Translations under genes and position numbers: made by a program
Assembly (NCBI GenBank): GCA_002633005.1
Contig: NMRA01000422.1
Location: forward strand, 330,146 to 394,145
DNA from: Phoronis australis
Taxonomy: Eukaryota; Phoronida; Phoronidae
DNA length: 64,000 nt
Direction: 5' to 3'
Part shown: piece by piece, positions 13,321 through 23,520 of the stretch
Numbering within the stretch: the stretch's first letter is position 1
How the letters are laid out: each line of letters opens with the position of its first letter
The notes under the pieces: model-generated
The model's database searches: none
What the model was told of the DNA's origin: nothing
Seen by the model: only the letters and a program-made list of their open reading frames with translations

Positions 13321-13865
13321 ATGGATATAACGGTAAGGACTTCGGACCAACACAGGACAACGAGATCAAACATAGAAAGACAAAAGAGTACATGTATGTA
13401 TGGCAAGACACTGGAGAAAACCAGAGTCCTGAAAATACATCACGGTAGGATGAAGTGTCGCTCGAAGATTGCAAGGCAACTCTTGGACGCGATGTCCATT
13501 GAGACAATGGAGGAAAGGAGTCAGTACATACAGTAGAATCTCCAAGCTAAGCAATGAAAAGAGATATAATTCCTCTCACAGGGATGCCACCAACCGGAAG
13601 AATCAAAGGACGGAATTCTAGGAAGATGAACCTACACGGACTAATAACTACGGACGAATTAGAGACAAACCTCCAGTATCCTAAGGGAGAGATGTGGGTG
13701 GAGTAAGCATACCAGGGAAGAAAGGAGAGAAGATATCATGGCCACCAGCCAGGACAGGGACAAGTGGTTTAAGCGTGATGATAAATCACACAGTATTATA
13801 GTCCAGACGCTTATAGGAGGAGTGGAGAAGAAGAAGCTCAAAATTATGACGACATTACTTTATGG
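13321..13865 (+). mobile_element. 5' remnant of a restriction-like-endonuclease LINE
   Basis: A frame around 13393-13460 reads CMYGKTLEKTRVLKIHHGRM followed by KC, a C...H..C finger of the kind found at the N-terminus of R2/NeSL/Hero-like LINE proteins. Further on, near 13730-13860 and across frameshifts, come KISWPPA and a D-K-W-F-like stretch that fits the sequence after the finger in the same proteins. The frame is broken several times. It ends where the 13.9 kb LINE begins and seems to resume at 16.73 kb, which suggests one element split by an insertion. The family call is from memory of the family pattern, with no alignment. Confidence 0.5.
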
Positions 13866-13916
13866 TACCTGTACAGAACTACGTGATGAGAGGAGCAAGT
13901 AGTTTACTAGAGAACA

Positions 13917-16710
13917 ATGCACATAGTAGAAGGCGAAGGGAACATCTGCCTTACGGAAATACACAGTATTACCAATCAGTTTAGGGTACAGAATTTCACC
14001 AACTTTAGTATACATTATAAAAAACAAGAGAAATATGGCCGCCATCCTACAGGTGTATGTGTTTTTGTGAAAACCTCGTTGTCTGAATTTGTCACTCGCA
14101 TGGATGCTGGGTTTTTTCTTATGGCATTTTTCTAAAATTTGATAAAAGTCTATTTTGTTCAGACAACGGTGTAATAATGAGTTCTGTTTATATTCCAGCA
14201 GAGGATTCTGCTTGTTTCATTCACACTAGTGAGAATAATGGCGTTGCAATACTCGAACAAGAATTGTTACAGTGTAAACCTTTGTGTTGAACATTGCAAA
14301 CCATCGTGACCTAAACGTTGGTGTGAGTAATCTGCACGATTTTATCTATCACGACAGGGCTAATTGCCTACCATGTCAAGACTTATATGAAACGGATATC
14401 TTTAATTTTCAGCGAACGTCTAAAGATAATACAATTACTAATTTTGGTAAAAGTCTAATCGAATTATGTTGTCATTTGAATCTACATATTGCTAATGACA
14501 CAAGTGAGGCGATGAACATGGGCAAGCCACTTGTTTTGCATCGGGAGAATGTAGTGTAGTTGATTTCATGTTTTATGAACATGTATCAAAATTTAAAGTT
14601 GACAGTTTTGATATATCAGACCATCTTCCCATTGTTAGCGAAAGTTGTACCCACATGTTTGAAGACAAGGAAAATAAGTCATTGACGAAATTAATCAGAA
14701 TAAGAACAACCCAAAAGTGTTTTCGCAATTCGTTAAAAAAACATTGGTTGGAAAAGCATTTCATTTTTGATATCACATGAATATTTCAAATCACTGTTGA
14801 ATCAGATAGTTGATCTGATCAATAATTTACAGTGAACTGTTGAGAGACACTTAGAGGCTCATGGAAATTTAAAGAACGAATGTGACGAAAATGTTCCGCA
14901 CGAGCTGAATGTGTTTTACTCATGAAATTGAGAATTGCATCCAAATGGGAAAATACCCGGAACTGACGGGCTTCTTTTTGAGATGTTTAAAAGTACCCAA
15001 GTGTGGATTGCTCCAATGCTAGAGTAACTGTTCAACAAAATTTCAGCTCTAGTGTTTACCCACACGAATAGTGTGACGCAATGTTGATCCTTATAATCAA
15101 GCAGGGTTGTAAGGACGATGAAAACAACTACAGGGGGATATTACTGTTGTCTTTCCTGGGTAAACTATTCACGAAGGTATTGAATGACCGACGTAGCAAT
15201 TGAGCTGAAGCACATGACATTTTCCATGAATCTCAGGCCGGGTTTAGAAAGGGTTACTGCACTCGAGACCAGTTACGCAGTCTATATGCTTTGAGTTAAA
15301 AACACACAAGTAAACGAGGTCGTCACTTTTACTGTGACTTCATAGAATTTTAAAAGTCTTTGATAACATTTCTTCAAGTTGGTATACACCATAATGTGTT
15401 AAAAATAATAAATTTTTTGTACAGTAAATTAAGAACTTGTATAAAGACTGCGGCTGATTTGACAGGGTATTTTAATTGCAACGTCGGGACAAGAGCGGGG
15501 ATGCATGATTAATCCAATTTTATTCAACATCTACTTAAATGAGATTATTTAAGAGCTAAGAAACGGCAACATGATAAAAGGTATTCTTATTAATGAAAAT
15601 GTTCAGGATGTTGATCCGTTTTACATACAGATGTTATGGTACTTTTTGCTGAAACACACATAAAACTACAAAGAATACTAAATTGTCTTTTCAATTACTG
15701 TAAAGCTTGGGAATGAGTGTAAAGTTGAAAATGAAAGACAAGAACCATGGTGTTTCGTAATGGGGGACCACTGTGGTCTTAAGAAAAATGATATTTTGGA
15801 AATGATTCCGTGATCCCGTGAAATAAGAATCTCGGAGTGTTTGTCACACCAAAGTTAGCTTGGTCAAATGCTTCCAAACTACTGTCACATCAAGATACCA
15901 GATCAGCAATAGATATTTATAAACTGTTTAAATATACCAAAGATTACCTGTGTCTTTTTATTTGACCTATTTGATAAAACGGTATATCCGTATATAACCT
16001 ACATGTACAGATCAGAACTGTGTGGGTTTGATAAGTATGATTGTATTGAAAGTGTTCATATTAAATTTTGTCAAATGGTCCTGGGTATAAGTCCAATCTT
16101 TTCAAATTCTGCACTGCTAAGCCATTGTGGTCGCTACCGGTTGTGCATTGGATATTATGTTAAATAAATTAAGTACTGGTTTAAAATTTTGAAAATGCAT
16201 TCTAACAGATATACAAAAGCATTCTACAATTTATTGCTTAATTTGGATTCCAATGGAAGGTGTCGCTATAACTGGGCCTTTGCAGTTAAAAAACTTGAAT
16301 GACAACATATTTTTATGAGACCTGGTTGAAATAGGGTGTTGCCTGTGAGACAACCTCTATGTATATTTTTTTCTCAATGTGTTATAGATTGTTATTTACA
16401 GGGATTGCAGAGCGTTGTAGAGACACTTTTCTCACATTAAATTAGAGTTCATATTTGAACTTTGCTTGTAATCGAATTTGCCTAGAAAATTCACACAATG
16501 TTTGACGCGATATCGTTGTGCGAACCATGATTTAGGTGTAGAAACCGGCAGGCATTTTTCAACCCTGACAAAGGTGTTAATAGTTTCATTTACTATTCAT
16601 TTTGCAATTGTAGACGATCATTACCCAAAGAAATGTTTGTACCTCTCTTGTTTTATAACTTTAATGCTGTACTTGTACTTTAGGCCCATGGTCTTGAATA
16701 CTTGAAATAC
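13917..16710 (+). mobile_element. Decayed APE-endonuclease LINE (L2/CR1-like)
   Basis: In order on the + strand and across many frameshifts and stops I see: endonuclease pieces (GVCVFVKTSLSEFVTRMD near 14050, SSVYIPAEDS near 14180, DLNVGVSNLHDF near 14310, SDHLPIV near 14617), reverse-transcriptase pieces (PGTDGLLFEMFK near 14955, QAGFRKGYCTRDQL near 15235, LGVFVTPKLAWSNA near 15830), the connection region (CIESVHIKFCQMVLGI near 16045, LLSHCGRYRLCIGYYV near 16115) and a tail (LTRYRCANHDLGVETGRH near 16505). This is the order of an APE-type LINE. It is clearly non-functional. It sits inside intron 1, in the sense orientation of the host gene. Confidence 0.8.
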
Positions 16711-16732
16711 AGACATTAATATTTGAAAGAAA

Positions 16733-17990
16733 GAGTTGAAGCGTCAGTTGAAGTTAGCAAGTGAAGCTGAAATAGAAAAGCTGAAAGACGCAAGGAAGGA
16801 GGTCATTACAGTGGAAAAGGCTGAAGCAGCATCAAGAAAGCGTAGGGAGAAGAGACAAAATTGGAAGGCTTTAAGGGAAGTCGAGAAGTTTGGTGACAAA
16901 GAAGGAAAACGTTCGAGCTTTCGGGAGCAAGAGTTCCAATAATTTCAGAAGAATCTGTAAGATATTTGAAAAAGGTATATGATACAATCTTTAAAGATGT
17001 CAGAAATTTAAGAGGGTTTAAAGAACAACTAAGAGCCTGTCTGCTAAAGGTCAACAGAAGTTAGACACCCAACAAGTAAAAATTGTGGAGTTAACAACAT
17101 GATTTTTTGCCAAATTATTATGACCACTTTTGGTGTACAAGGGTACCTGCTTGGCAGCTGAGGCGATGGAGCGAACAGCGAGCAGTTTCCTACATGTGTA
17201 CGACGGAGGATAGGAGTGCTACCAAGTTTCAGGGTTGCACAACTCGTCAACTAAAATAACTCTACCGGTTTCATCAATTGCCGAACAGCACCAGGGCTTT
17301 GGTGACACTGAAGATCTGGTCCTTAATAACAGCGTTATCTGAAAACCAACTGGAAGAACATGGAGGGCCTATCGACAGCTGAGAGCAGAATAAAGAGCCA
17401 ACAAATCGTAAGAGCGGTGTGCTGTAGAGGACAAGGGCTAGGATATTCTACGAACAACAGGGCCAAGAACGTGACCTACAAGAAAGAACGAGGATACCAC
17501 GTATAACAGGAGGTCATGAAGTCTGAAGAAGAGCGCAGGTATACACGGACTTTCGGAATGGGGTATCACGGCTGTTCAGTCAGGGAGCTTTTAAAAGTTT
17601 TGAAACGTTATGAGAATGAAACCAACGCGACACTGCGATTTCTGCTGAGATCGGTACACGACAATCTGGCAACAACCACGAACCTGAGGTTTTGGAGGAT
17701 ATGACTGACCCAAAGTGTCTGAAATGTGGCAGTTGGAAAATTTGGCACACACCCTTTTGTCCAGAAATTCCTTCCTTACAGATGGGATATTCACTTGGAT
17801 GTAAAATCAAATGTTGCCAGTTGTTGCACGAAACCTTTATGAACGTTACCATGGGACACCCCCGAAGAGAAGAGTCTCACCTGAGAGGCTGAATTATGAC
17901 GACCTCAGAGAGCAGTATGTCAAAGGGTTAGAAACCTTGAATTTTCCCATTTGAGTTTGGCTGTAGATGGTTTGCCATTAATTCATTTGA
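16733..17990 (+). mobile_element. 3' remnant of a restriction-like-endonuclease LINE
   Basis: A Lys/Glu/Arg-rich helical stretch (16736-16942, LKRQLKLASEAEIEKLKDAR and following, then a KAEAASRKRREKRQ block) resembles the linker before the reverse transcriptase in the family of the 31.9 kb element. Near 17635-17760 a frame reads FLLRSVHDNLATTTNL then DPKCLKCG..., the counterpart of FLLRSVYDVLPSPSNL and the CxxC finger in the 31.9 kb copy. The core reverse transcriptase is mostly lost. It probably belongs with the 13.3-13.9 kb piece, the other LINE having landed between them. Inference at the family level. Confidence 0.45.
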
Positions 17991-19276
17991 CAGAGAAATT
18001 GGGAGAGAAGACAAACATAAAGAAGACATTACTATATAAGGAAGAAAACAATGGAAAGATGGATTCCGTGTGGATATTGCTTAAATACCAACTGCAACAG
18101 AAATAACAACAACAACAGAGGAAACCGGCGCTAGGCAGAGACTGATAATCGCTGTCGGTCCATCTGTTAGATGGAGTCTTGGAAAAGAGTGAAACTCCTG
18201 AGGTTAACCGGAGCGCAGCTGATGACAGCGGTAGGAGAGTATCAACACCTATGTTTAAAGTACGTAGGTAGTAGACACTTCTCATGGAATGTATACGTTC
18301 GTGTCTCTTAGTGAGTCTTGCTCAGACCCTTGAGTGTGGTTACCAGATTGTCTGGAAAACAGACGTCCGTCAATAATAAGCTCAAGGAGGCGTTGTCATT
18401 TTAGGAAATAGCCTATTATTTGACCTTCGCTGACGTAGACCAGACGGGAAGAAGCCTGGCATCCTTTTCAAACAACGTAGCTTTCAACACTCGGCCAGTC
18501 TTCAAACACGAAGACACGACCACTATCCTATTCTCTTGAACACTTACATCTGTACCGGTTTTTGACGATTGTTCTTTAAGGATATCTCAAACCATATTCA
18601 CAAAAATTGGCCATTTTTACAGTATTTCATATATGTCTTGCAAAACACCTTATATTTATTCTCGGAGAACTTCAAATACGAAATATATACCACGTAGCGA
18701 GAAAAGAAAAGATTTGACAGAACAACCTTGGAACCGCACAACCGAGTGGAAATCTGTTTTCTACTTATTCGATGTCAAATGTTACGGGGCTGTCATCCAA
18801 ATCGAATCTCCGCCTGGCAAGTAGCGGCTGGGCATGTACATGTACTTCCAGCCATTTCATTCACGGAGTCGCCATGATATTGCATAATCGACCTGTACAT
18901 ATGATAGAAAGATGCATAGTGAAGGCAAAACGTAGCCTTGATCCGGAGAGAGTTGTGTGTCTTCCCGCATTCGAAGGTCGGGAACGAGTCGCCTCACGCC
19001 TGCGTGACATTGTGTTCACAAACACAGCAAAGTTATGAAAAGATATAAATCCTCACCCAAAACCCTTACTTCGACATTTTCCTGTTTCAATCCAATGCTA
19101 ACGACGTGCTTTAACCAACGACGATCATATATAGGCCCAGTTTTTTTCGTAATGTAACAAAGACGAACACAACTTCTGTTTTTTTAAAAAATAGCTTACA
19201 TGTACGTTTTGCTGTGATGGCTTCTGTTAAGCCTTGTATTGACTTTAAGGGATGTTTGTTTTTATTCTATACGCAG
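17991..19276. other. End of first intron, nothing recognised
   Basis: No recognised domain. The last bases before exon 2 (tttttattctatacgcag) form a normal pyrimidine-rich acceptor. Confidence 0.4.
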
Positions 19277-19483
19277 GTTCTGAATGTGGAGGAAATCTTA
19301 TCGCTAGTAATACCACCAAACGCCAATTCCAGTCTCCCGGTTATCCAAACAGTTACACCGACAGTCTGCAATGTCAATGGACCATACGTTCAGACGTCAG
19401 AACAAGAATTTACTTCAATATCACAGCAATCGAAGTTGAACACGGCAGTGACTGCTCTTATGATAGCGTGACGGTGTACGACG
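19277..19483 (+). CDS. Multi-CUB protein, exon 2: first half of CUB1
   Basis: The acceptor (acgcag) and donor (acg|gtaag) are both phase 1; 207 bases. The product starts GSECGGNLIA, then has the CUB signature SPGYPNSY, the second cysteine in LQCQW, and DCSYDSVTVYDG with the third cysteine. CUB domains are extracellular beta-sandwich modules of about 110 residues with two disulfides. The Glu of AIEVE and the Asp of CSYDS are in the positions of the calcium ligands of calcium-binding CUBs. The domain is completed by exon 3 at 28316. The 8.8 kb intron between them carries DNA-element copy 1 and three - strand mobile elements (two LINE remnants and a mariner-like fragment). Confidence 0.9.
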
Positions 19484-21012
19484 GTAAGACTGAATGATAC
19501 CCTAATTAAATGATAGCAGATTGCCACTGGATAATTTTGCGATTCGATATGAATTGTTGTTTCATTTTTATAATCTCACCAAGGTGTGATGTGTGCATGC
19601 CCAAACTGTCACAGCTTCAAAATTGTTGCAATTTGGGTCAGGGCCGCAGATTCAAATTGTCAAAAACGTTTTTAGTCGCAGTAATGTTGGACTCTTGTCG
19701 CAAACAGTAAAACCTCGCCGAAGGTGACCTCGTAAGGGTTTTGAAAGCTACACATTTTACCACGAATTATATAATACATGTACATAAAACCACAAGACAC
19801 TGTACACAAAACATTCTCTCTACTAACCGGGATCCCAGAGGCGTTTTGAACATGAAACCCAACCAATTTCCTTGGATGCCCCAGTGCTCTATGACATAAT
19901 ACTATGTGCCATGAATGAAATTTTCCCGGATTAATCCTGAGCTGGGTTACCCCAGCAAGGCGCACCCAAACTTCAGGGTTGAGTTAAAACGACCCACCAA
20001 CAACTGCAACATATTCAGGATAACTCCTTATGGCATATCTGTTACATGTCCGACCATTTCAGAGGTGGAACACCATAGCCAGACACAATAAAAGATCTAA
20101 AACACTCGAGAAATCACATTCACGATGCATGAACACTGCTTAATACTGCTGATGGAATCCACCAATTTCATTTCAAATTTAATCGGTGGGATGTCAATTC
20201 AACTAGTTGCTCACAAACTACCTAACCTACTCCCTCTTCCACTGTGCACAGCCTAAGTCACGTTTGCCAGCTCAGTTGCAATATTGATAGTTTCTGTGAA
20301 ATATAAGCATTACAATATGTCCCCAATATTATGTATATATTTAATTGCAAAGTCGATTTTTGCTTTTTTGCATAACGTAACATGAAAGCAAATCATTTCC
20401 CGGTCACGGGGCCCTTTACCAACGGTTCACGTATAGTTTGAGCATCACAGCCTTTCGACACGTTTTGGCATCTTCCCGATTATGGCGGACTCATTTTAAA
20501 CAACCAAGTCTCCACTCTGTGCTCAAGGACACAATCATCAAGACGTGAGACATTTGCCAATGAATTCCACTGGGTGAAATTTAGGGAAAAGTAAGAACCG
20601 TGATTTTGAAAGATACGAGAATAAACAGTTTTCTCCAAGCTTATAATTACATAAATAATCATGTTCATAAGTTTGGCAAACAATACATCATCGTCATACC
20701 TGAAGTTACTTTGGGTGGTTACACAGATTCAGATACTATTCTAAAATCAACGCTGCCATGAACATCAATCAGAAAACAATAAAACAAAATTAACTAAATT
20801 CTCCGCGCTCTCAACAATATTCAAGTGCTTATTTGCAATTACTGAAGAAATTGATCCTATTTTCATCATGTGTTGGGAGAAGTATCTAAACATCAACATT
20901 TAACCTCAGTCTTCCATAATTACAATCATGTGTGCAATTGGATATTTTAAGAGCAATCTCATCGCTTTTTTCTTCCCCTGTCAGCGGAAATTTTTTGATA
21001 GTTTTAAATGAG
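19484..21012. other. Intron 2, first part
   Basis: Mostly unrecognised. Near 20490-20625 the - strand reads FQNHGSYFSLNFTQWNSLAN then VSRLDDCV and VETWLF, which looks like the W-N-S-L-P...R ending of CR1/L2 LINE proteins; a weaker trace (QNHGSRLFALPPNGI) occurs on the - strand near 41270-41320. Too short to annotate as elements. Confidence 0.35.
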
Positions 21013-22726
21013 AATGCCACCCAAAACAACCTATTTTGTATCAATTTAGATCGAGTAGTTCAACTCAATAACCGCACGTTCCGTTGCATTACCTGACACC
21101 TGACGGCAGACAGAGGTGTTGAATTTATCCAATGACGTAAGTGGTTTCACAGGCAGTCTGTTCAGCGGTTCACAACATGGGTTACTGGTGTCAGCTTATC
21201 GCTTGAATTCATCGTTCAACACCAATAAATCATATAACTTCGATGTAGAACCCTTAAAGATACATCGATTTCTTATAAAAAGGTGTTGTTTTATTTCGCT
21301 GTTACGGATTTGCTGGTATTTGGACACACCGTAGCCTATAAACTTCGGCATGCCAATTATCCAAGTTCCGTAGGAGGAGTTTGGGGGTCTGTTCGGGAAA
21401 AAATCGAAGTATTCTTCCGTGAAATACAGACAAGAGAACCTAGATCTTTGTTGTTTATACTTGTGATTTTTTAGTTCTAAACACACAAAACGCTTGTTTT
21501 CCCGGCCAGTGGATCGGAATCCGATCAGGCCGTCGCGACCGGACCGCCTCGTTATCCCGTTCATTGGGTCGGAACTCGATCAGGCCCGTCGTTGCCGCCG
21601 AGACTGTCACGAACATAAACCAAATTGACTTGGAAACTAAACCTCCAGTCACGAAAAGACTACAATAGTGAGCCAAAGAAATAATGTGCACGTAATTATT
21701 TTTGTGAATTAGCCACAAAACTGAAAATGTACTTACTTGTCGAGGGCCGCGAAGTCGGGTTACCCTTCCACAGACCGTCAGAGCAAAGGTTGGACCGTAA
21801 CAATGATTTGAATAATGTATTTGTATTTCTAAATTAAGATTCCCCTAACATGTGACCATAGCATATAAAATCGAGTAATTGATTCACAACAGCTTTCGGT
21901 CGATCAGCAAACAGTCAATTAGCATGCGCTCACACGGTTTCGGTGCCCGGTGAAATACCTTTGTTGCCGGCATCAAAAACCGGCACGCAGTGCTTTATTC
22001 ACTGCCGTCTTCTCTAAACATTTGCATTCACGAGCACTCCAAGGCATTACAAATTGTATGTAATGAGACAGACTTTGTTTCGGTTTCATATAAGCATTGA
22101 TTAGGATGAGAATAATTCATTTTGAAACAGAACCCAGAATAATAAACGTCTACATGGCACCTCGCCCGTCGCCAATCCCAACTTAGTTAAGAGCTCATCC
22201 GACGAAGACTTCACAGGTCGTATCGTTAGGATTCACAGGCTATCAGTTCGAACCGGAATACACTGATCAAGAAATACTAGAGAGGCGCCGTGAACATGCA
22301 CAGGCAACGGAACGTATGGATATTTCTTTGGTAAGCCGGAATTCGTCAGAGAAGTCACTGTCTACGAAATGCCGGCCACAGACACGGAGATGTTTCACGG
22401 CCTCATACTTGCTATTAACAGCGTACCTTTCATTCTTCACTACCGCGAGCCACTTCCTAAGCATTTCGGGTTCTCGAGGAAGTCGAAAAAACGATATACC
22501 CGCTTTCTTCGCAGCTTCATACATGTAGTTCGGACAAGCGGTAACGATGCACCGCAATATAGTAGCATTCCCTCTGCAGACGAACCACTGACGTCGCTGC
22601 GTCGTTTCTCAACTTCCTCACAAATTAACGCGACACCTCTCGGCAAGGTGGGGTCGACCCTATAAGAGGCGATGTGGATATAGACCGATTAAGAGGGTAA
22701 AAAGACTAATTAAATCGGGTGGCATT
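21013..22726. mobile_element. THAP/P2X7-C-like DNA element, copy 1
   Basis: The ends are inverted: aatgccaccc at 21013-21022 and gggtggcatt at 22717-22726. The whole stretch is similar, block by block, to 36103-38103 (for example gacacctgacggcagac, ggtgttga.tt, cagtctgttcagc, caccaataaatcat, ccgatcaggcc, ggcattacaaattgta, actaattaaatcgggtgg). It carries a THAP domain on the - strand near its right end and, on the + strand near 22195-22320, part of the ORF seen more fully in copy 2 (FEPEYTDQEILERRREHAQA); the cysteine core of that ORF is deleted here. The paired AT outside the GCCACCC end could be a target-site duplication. Two degenerate copies in one gene point to a moderately repeated DNA transposon. 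Confidence 0.7.
22267..22557 (-). CDS. THAP-domain ORF in DNA element copy 1
   Basis: The 96-codon frame begins MRCIVTACPNY and has GISFFRLPREPEMLRKWL in the middle and LRVCGRHFVDSDF near residue 60. This matches the THAP zinc-finger layout (C-x4-C, then C-x2-H about 50 residues later, with an FFRLP/W core). THAP fingers bind DNA and are common in transposases (P elements) and in accessory proteins of some PIF/Harbinger-like elements. The rest of any transposase is missing, and the tail after about residue 75 does not resemble a known domain. The equivalent region in copy 2 (about 37745-37935, - strand) keeps CIVPTCASYKAARKAGISFF but is then frameshifted. Probably not a functional host gene. 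Confidence 0.75.
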   Translation of the reverse strand: MRCIVTACPNYMYEAAKKAGISFFRLPREPEMLRKWLAVVKNERYAVNSKYEAVKHLRVCGRHFVDSDFSDEFRLTKEISIRSVACACSRRLSSIS

Positions 22727-22736
22727 GTCCTGTATC

Positions 22737-23085
22737 AAGTCGCAAAAATGTATTGGCTCCGTCGATGTTTCGTATGACCAGTTGCAGTATTAACGAGAAT
22801 ATACAGAACATCGTCCGCCATAGGATACACTCTAGCAAAATCTTCGCCTTTCACACTCAGTGACGCTTCTAATCCTCGAAGGGCTGCCAACACTGATTGT
22901 TTGCATTCATTCGCGAATACTTAATGAACCTAGTGACAGCCAGTGATTGAGACCATCAATAGGTTATTAGTCGAACGTTGCACTGAGAACGCATCGTGTT
23001 CCAACACTTCATGTAGATTAGGGTTTGCGAGTATCAGCTTCTGGTGAACCGGTCCTCTATGAAAGGAGCAATTTGGGAGGACCTA
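22737..23085 (-). pseudogene. Decayed unrecognised coding frame
   Basis: Reading the - strand in one frame from about 23080 down to 22760 gives over 100 codons with three internal stops. Legible parts are HRGPVHQKLILANPNLHEVL, EHDAFSVQRSTNNLLMVSI and, after the stops, VFANECKQSVLAALRGLEAS and VYPMADDVLYILVNTATG. Such a length of sensible protein in one frame suggests a dead gene, perhaps from a transposon, since it abuts the THAP element. I do not recognise the family. Confidence 0.4.
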
Positions 23086-23102
23086 GAAAAGAAATACGTC
23101 CA

Positions 23103-23520
23103 TAATAATAATAATGTTTATTGTACATCTTAGGCTTTGCCTACTAATACATAAATACATGAATTCAAACGTATATTCAGAATATTTACACGGAGAGCAG
23201 TTTTTACTCTTAAAGCCATAGTATTCTGGATATACAATGCGAGGTGCTGGACGCTGTAAAGATTTTTCTGTTGGAATAACCTAAGAAGAGAATAGTTAAC
23301 ATTGACAAGCCCTGGAAGAAGATTTCTTCTAAGGTCTCCAAGAACAGGGCATCGACACATGAAATGAGGCTCATCTTCAATTTCATCCAGACAGCATATG
23401 CCGGATATTCTCTCACCTCTAGGAATACCCATATGTCTACCTTTCTCTATATTAAGTGAGTGACCTGAACACCGAAATTGCGCAAGTTTTTTGTCAAATA
23501 GGCGCTTAAACAATTCACAT
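23103..23520 (-). mobile_element. 5'-truncated LINE, 3' end with (ATT)n tail
   Basis: The - strand frame of 127 codons (23130-23513) reads LAQFRCSGHSLNIEKGRHMG, then CCLDEIEDEPHFMCRCPVLG and DLRRNLLPG. This is the usual ending of APE-type LINE proteins (…EKGR…C..C…ED..HF…CP…LR). Directly after it, on the - strand, comes a short 3' UTR ending in ATT repeats (taataataataat on the + strand at about 23103-23115), the expected 3' terminus of such a LINE. Everything upstream of the protein's last quarter is missing, the usual result of incomplete reverse transcription. It resembles the tail of the 14-16.7 kb element in layout. Confidence 0.8.
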
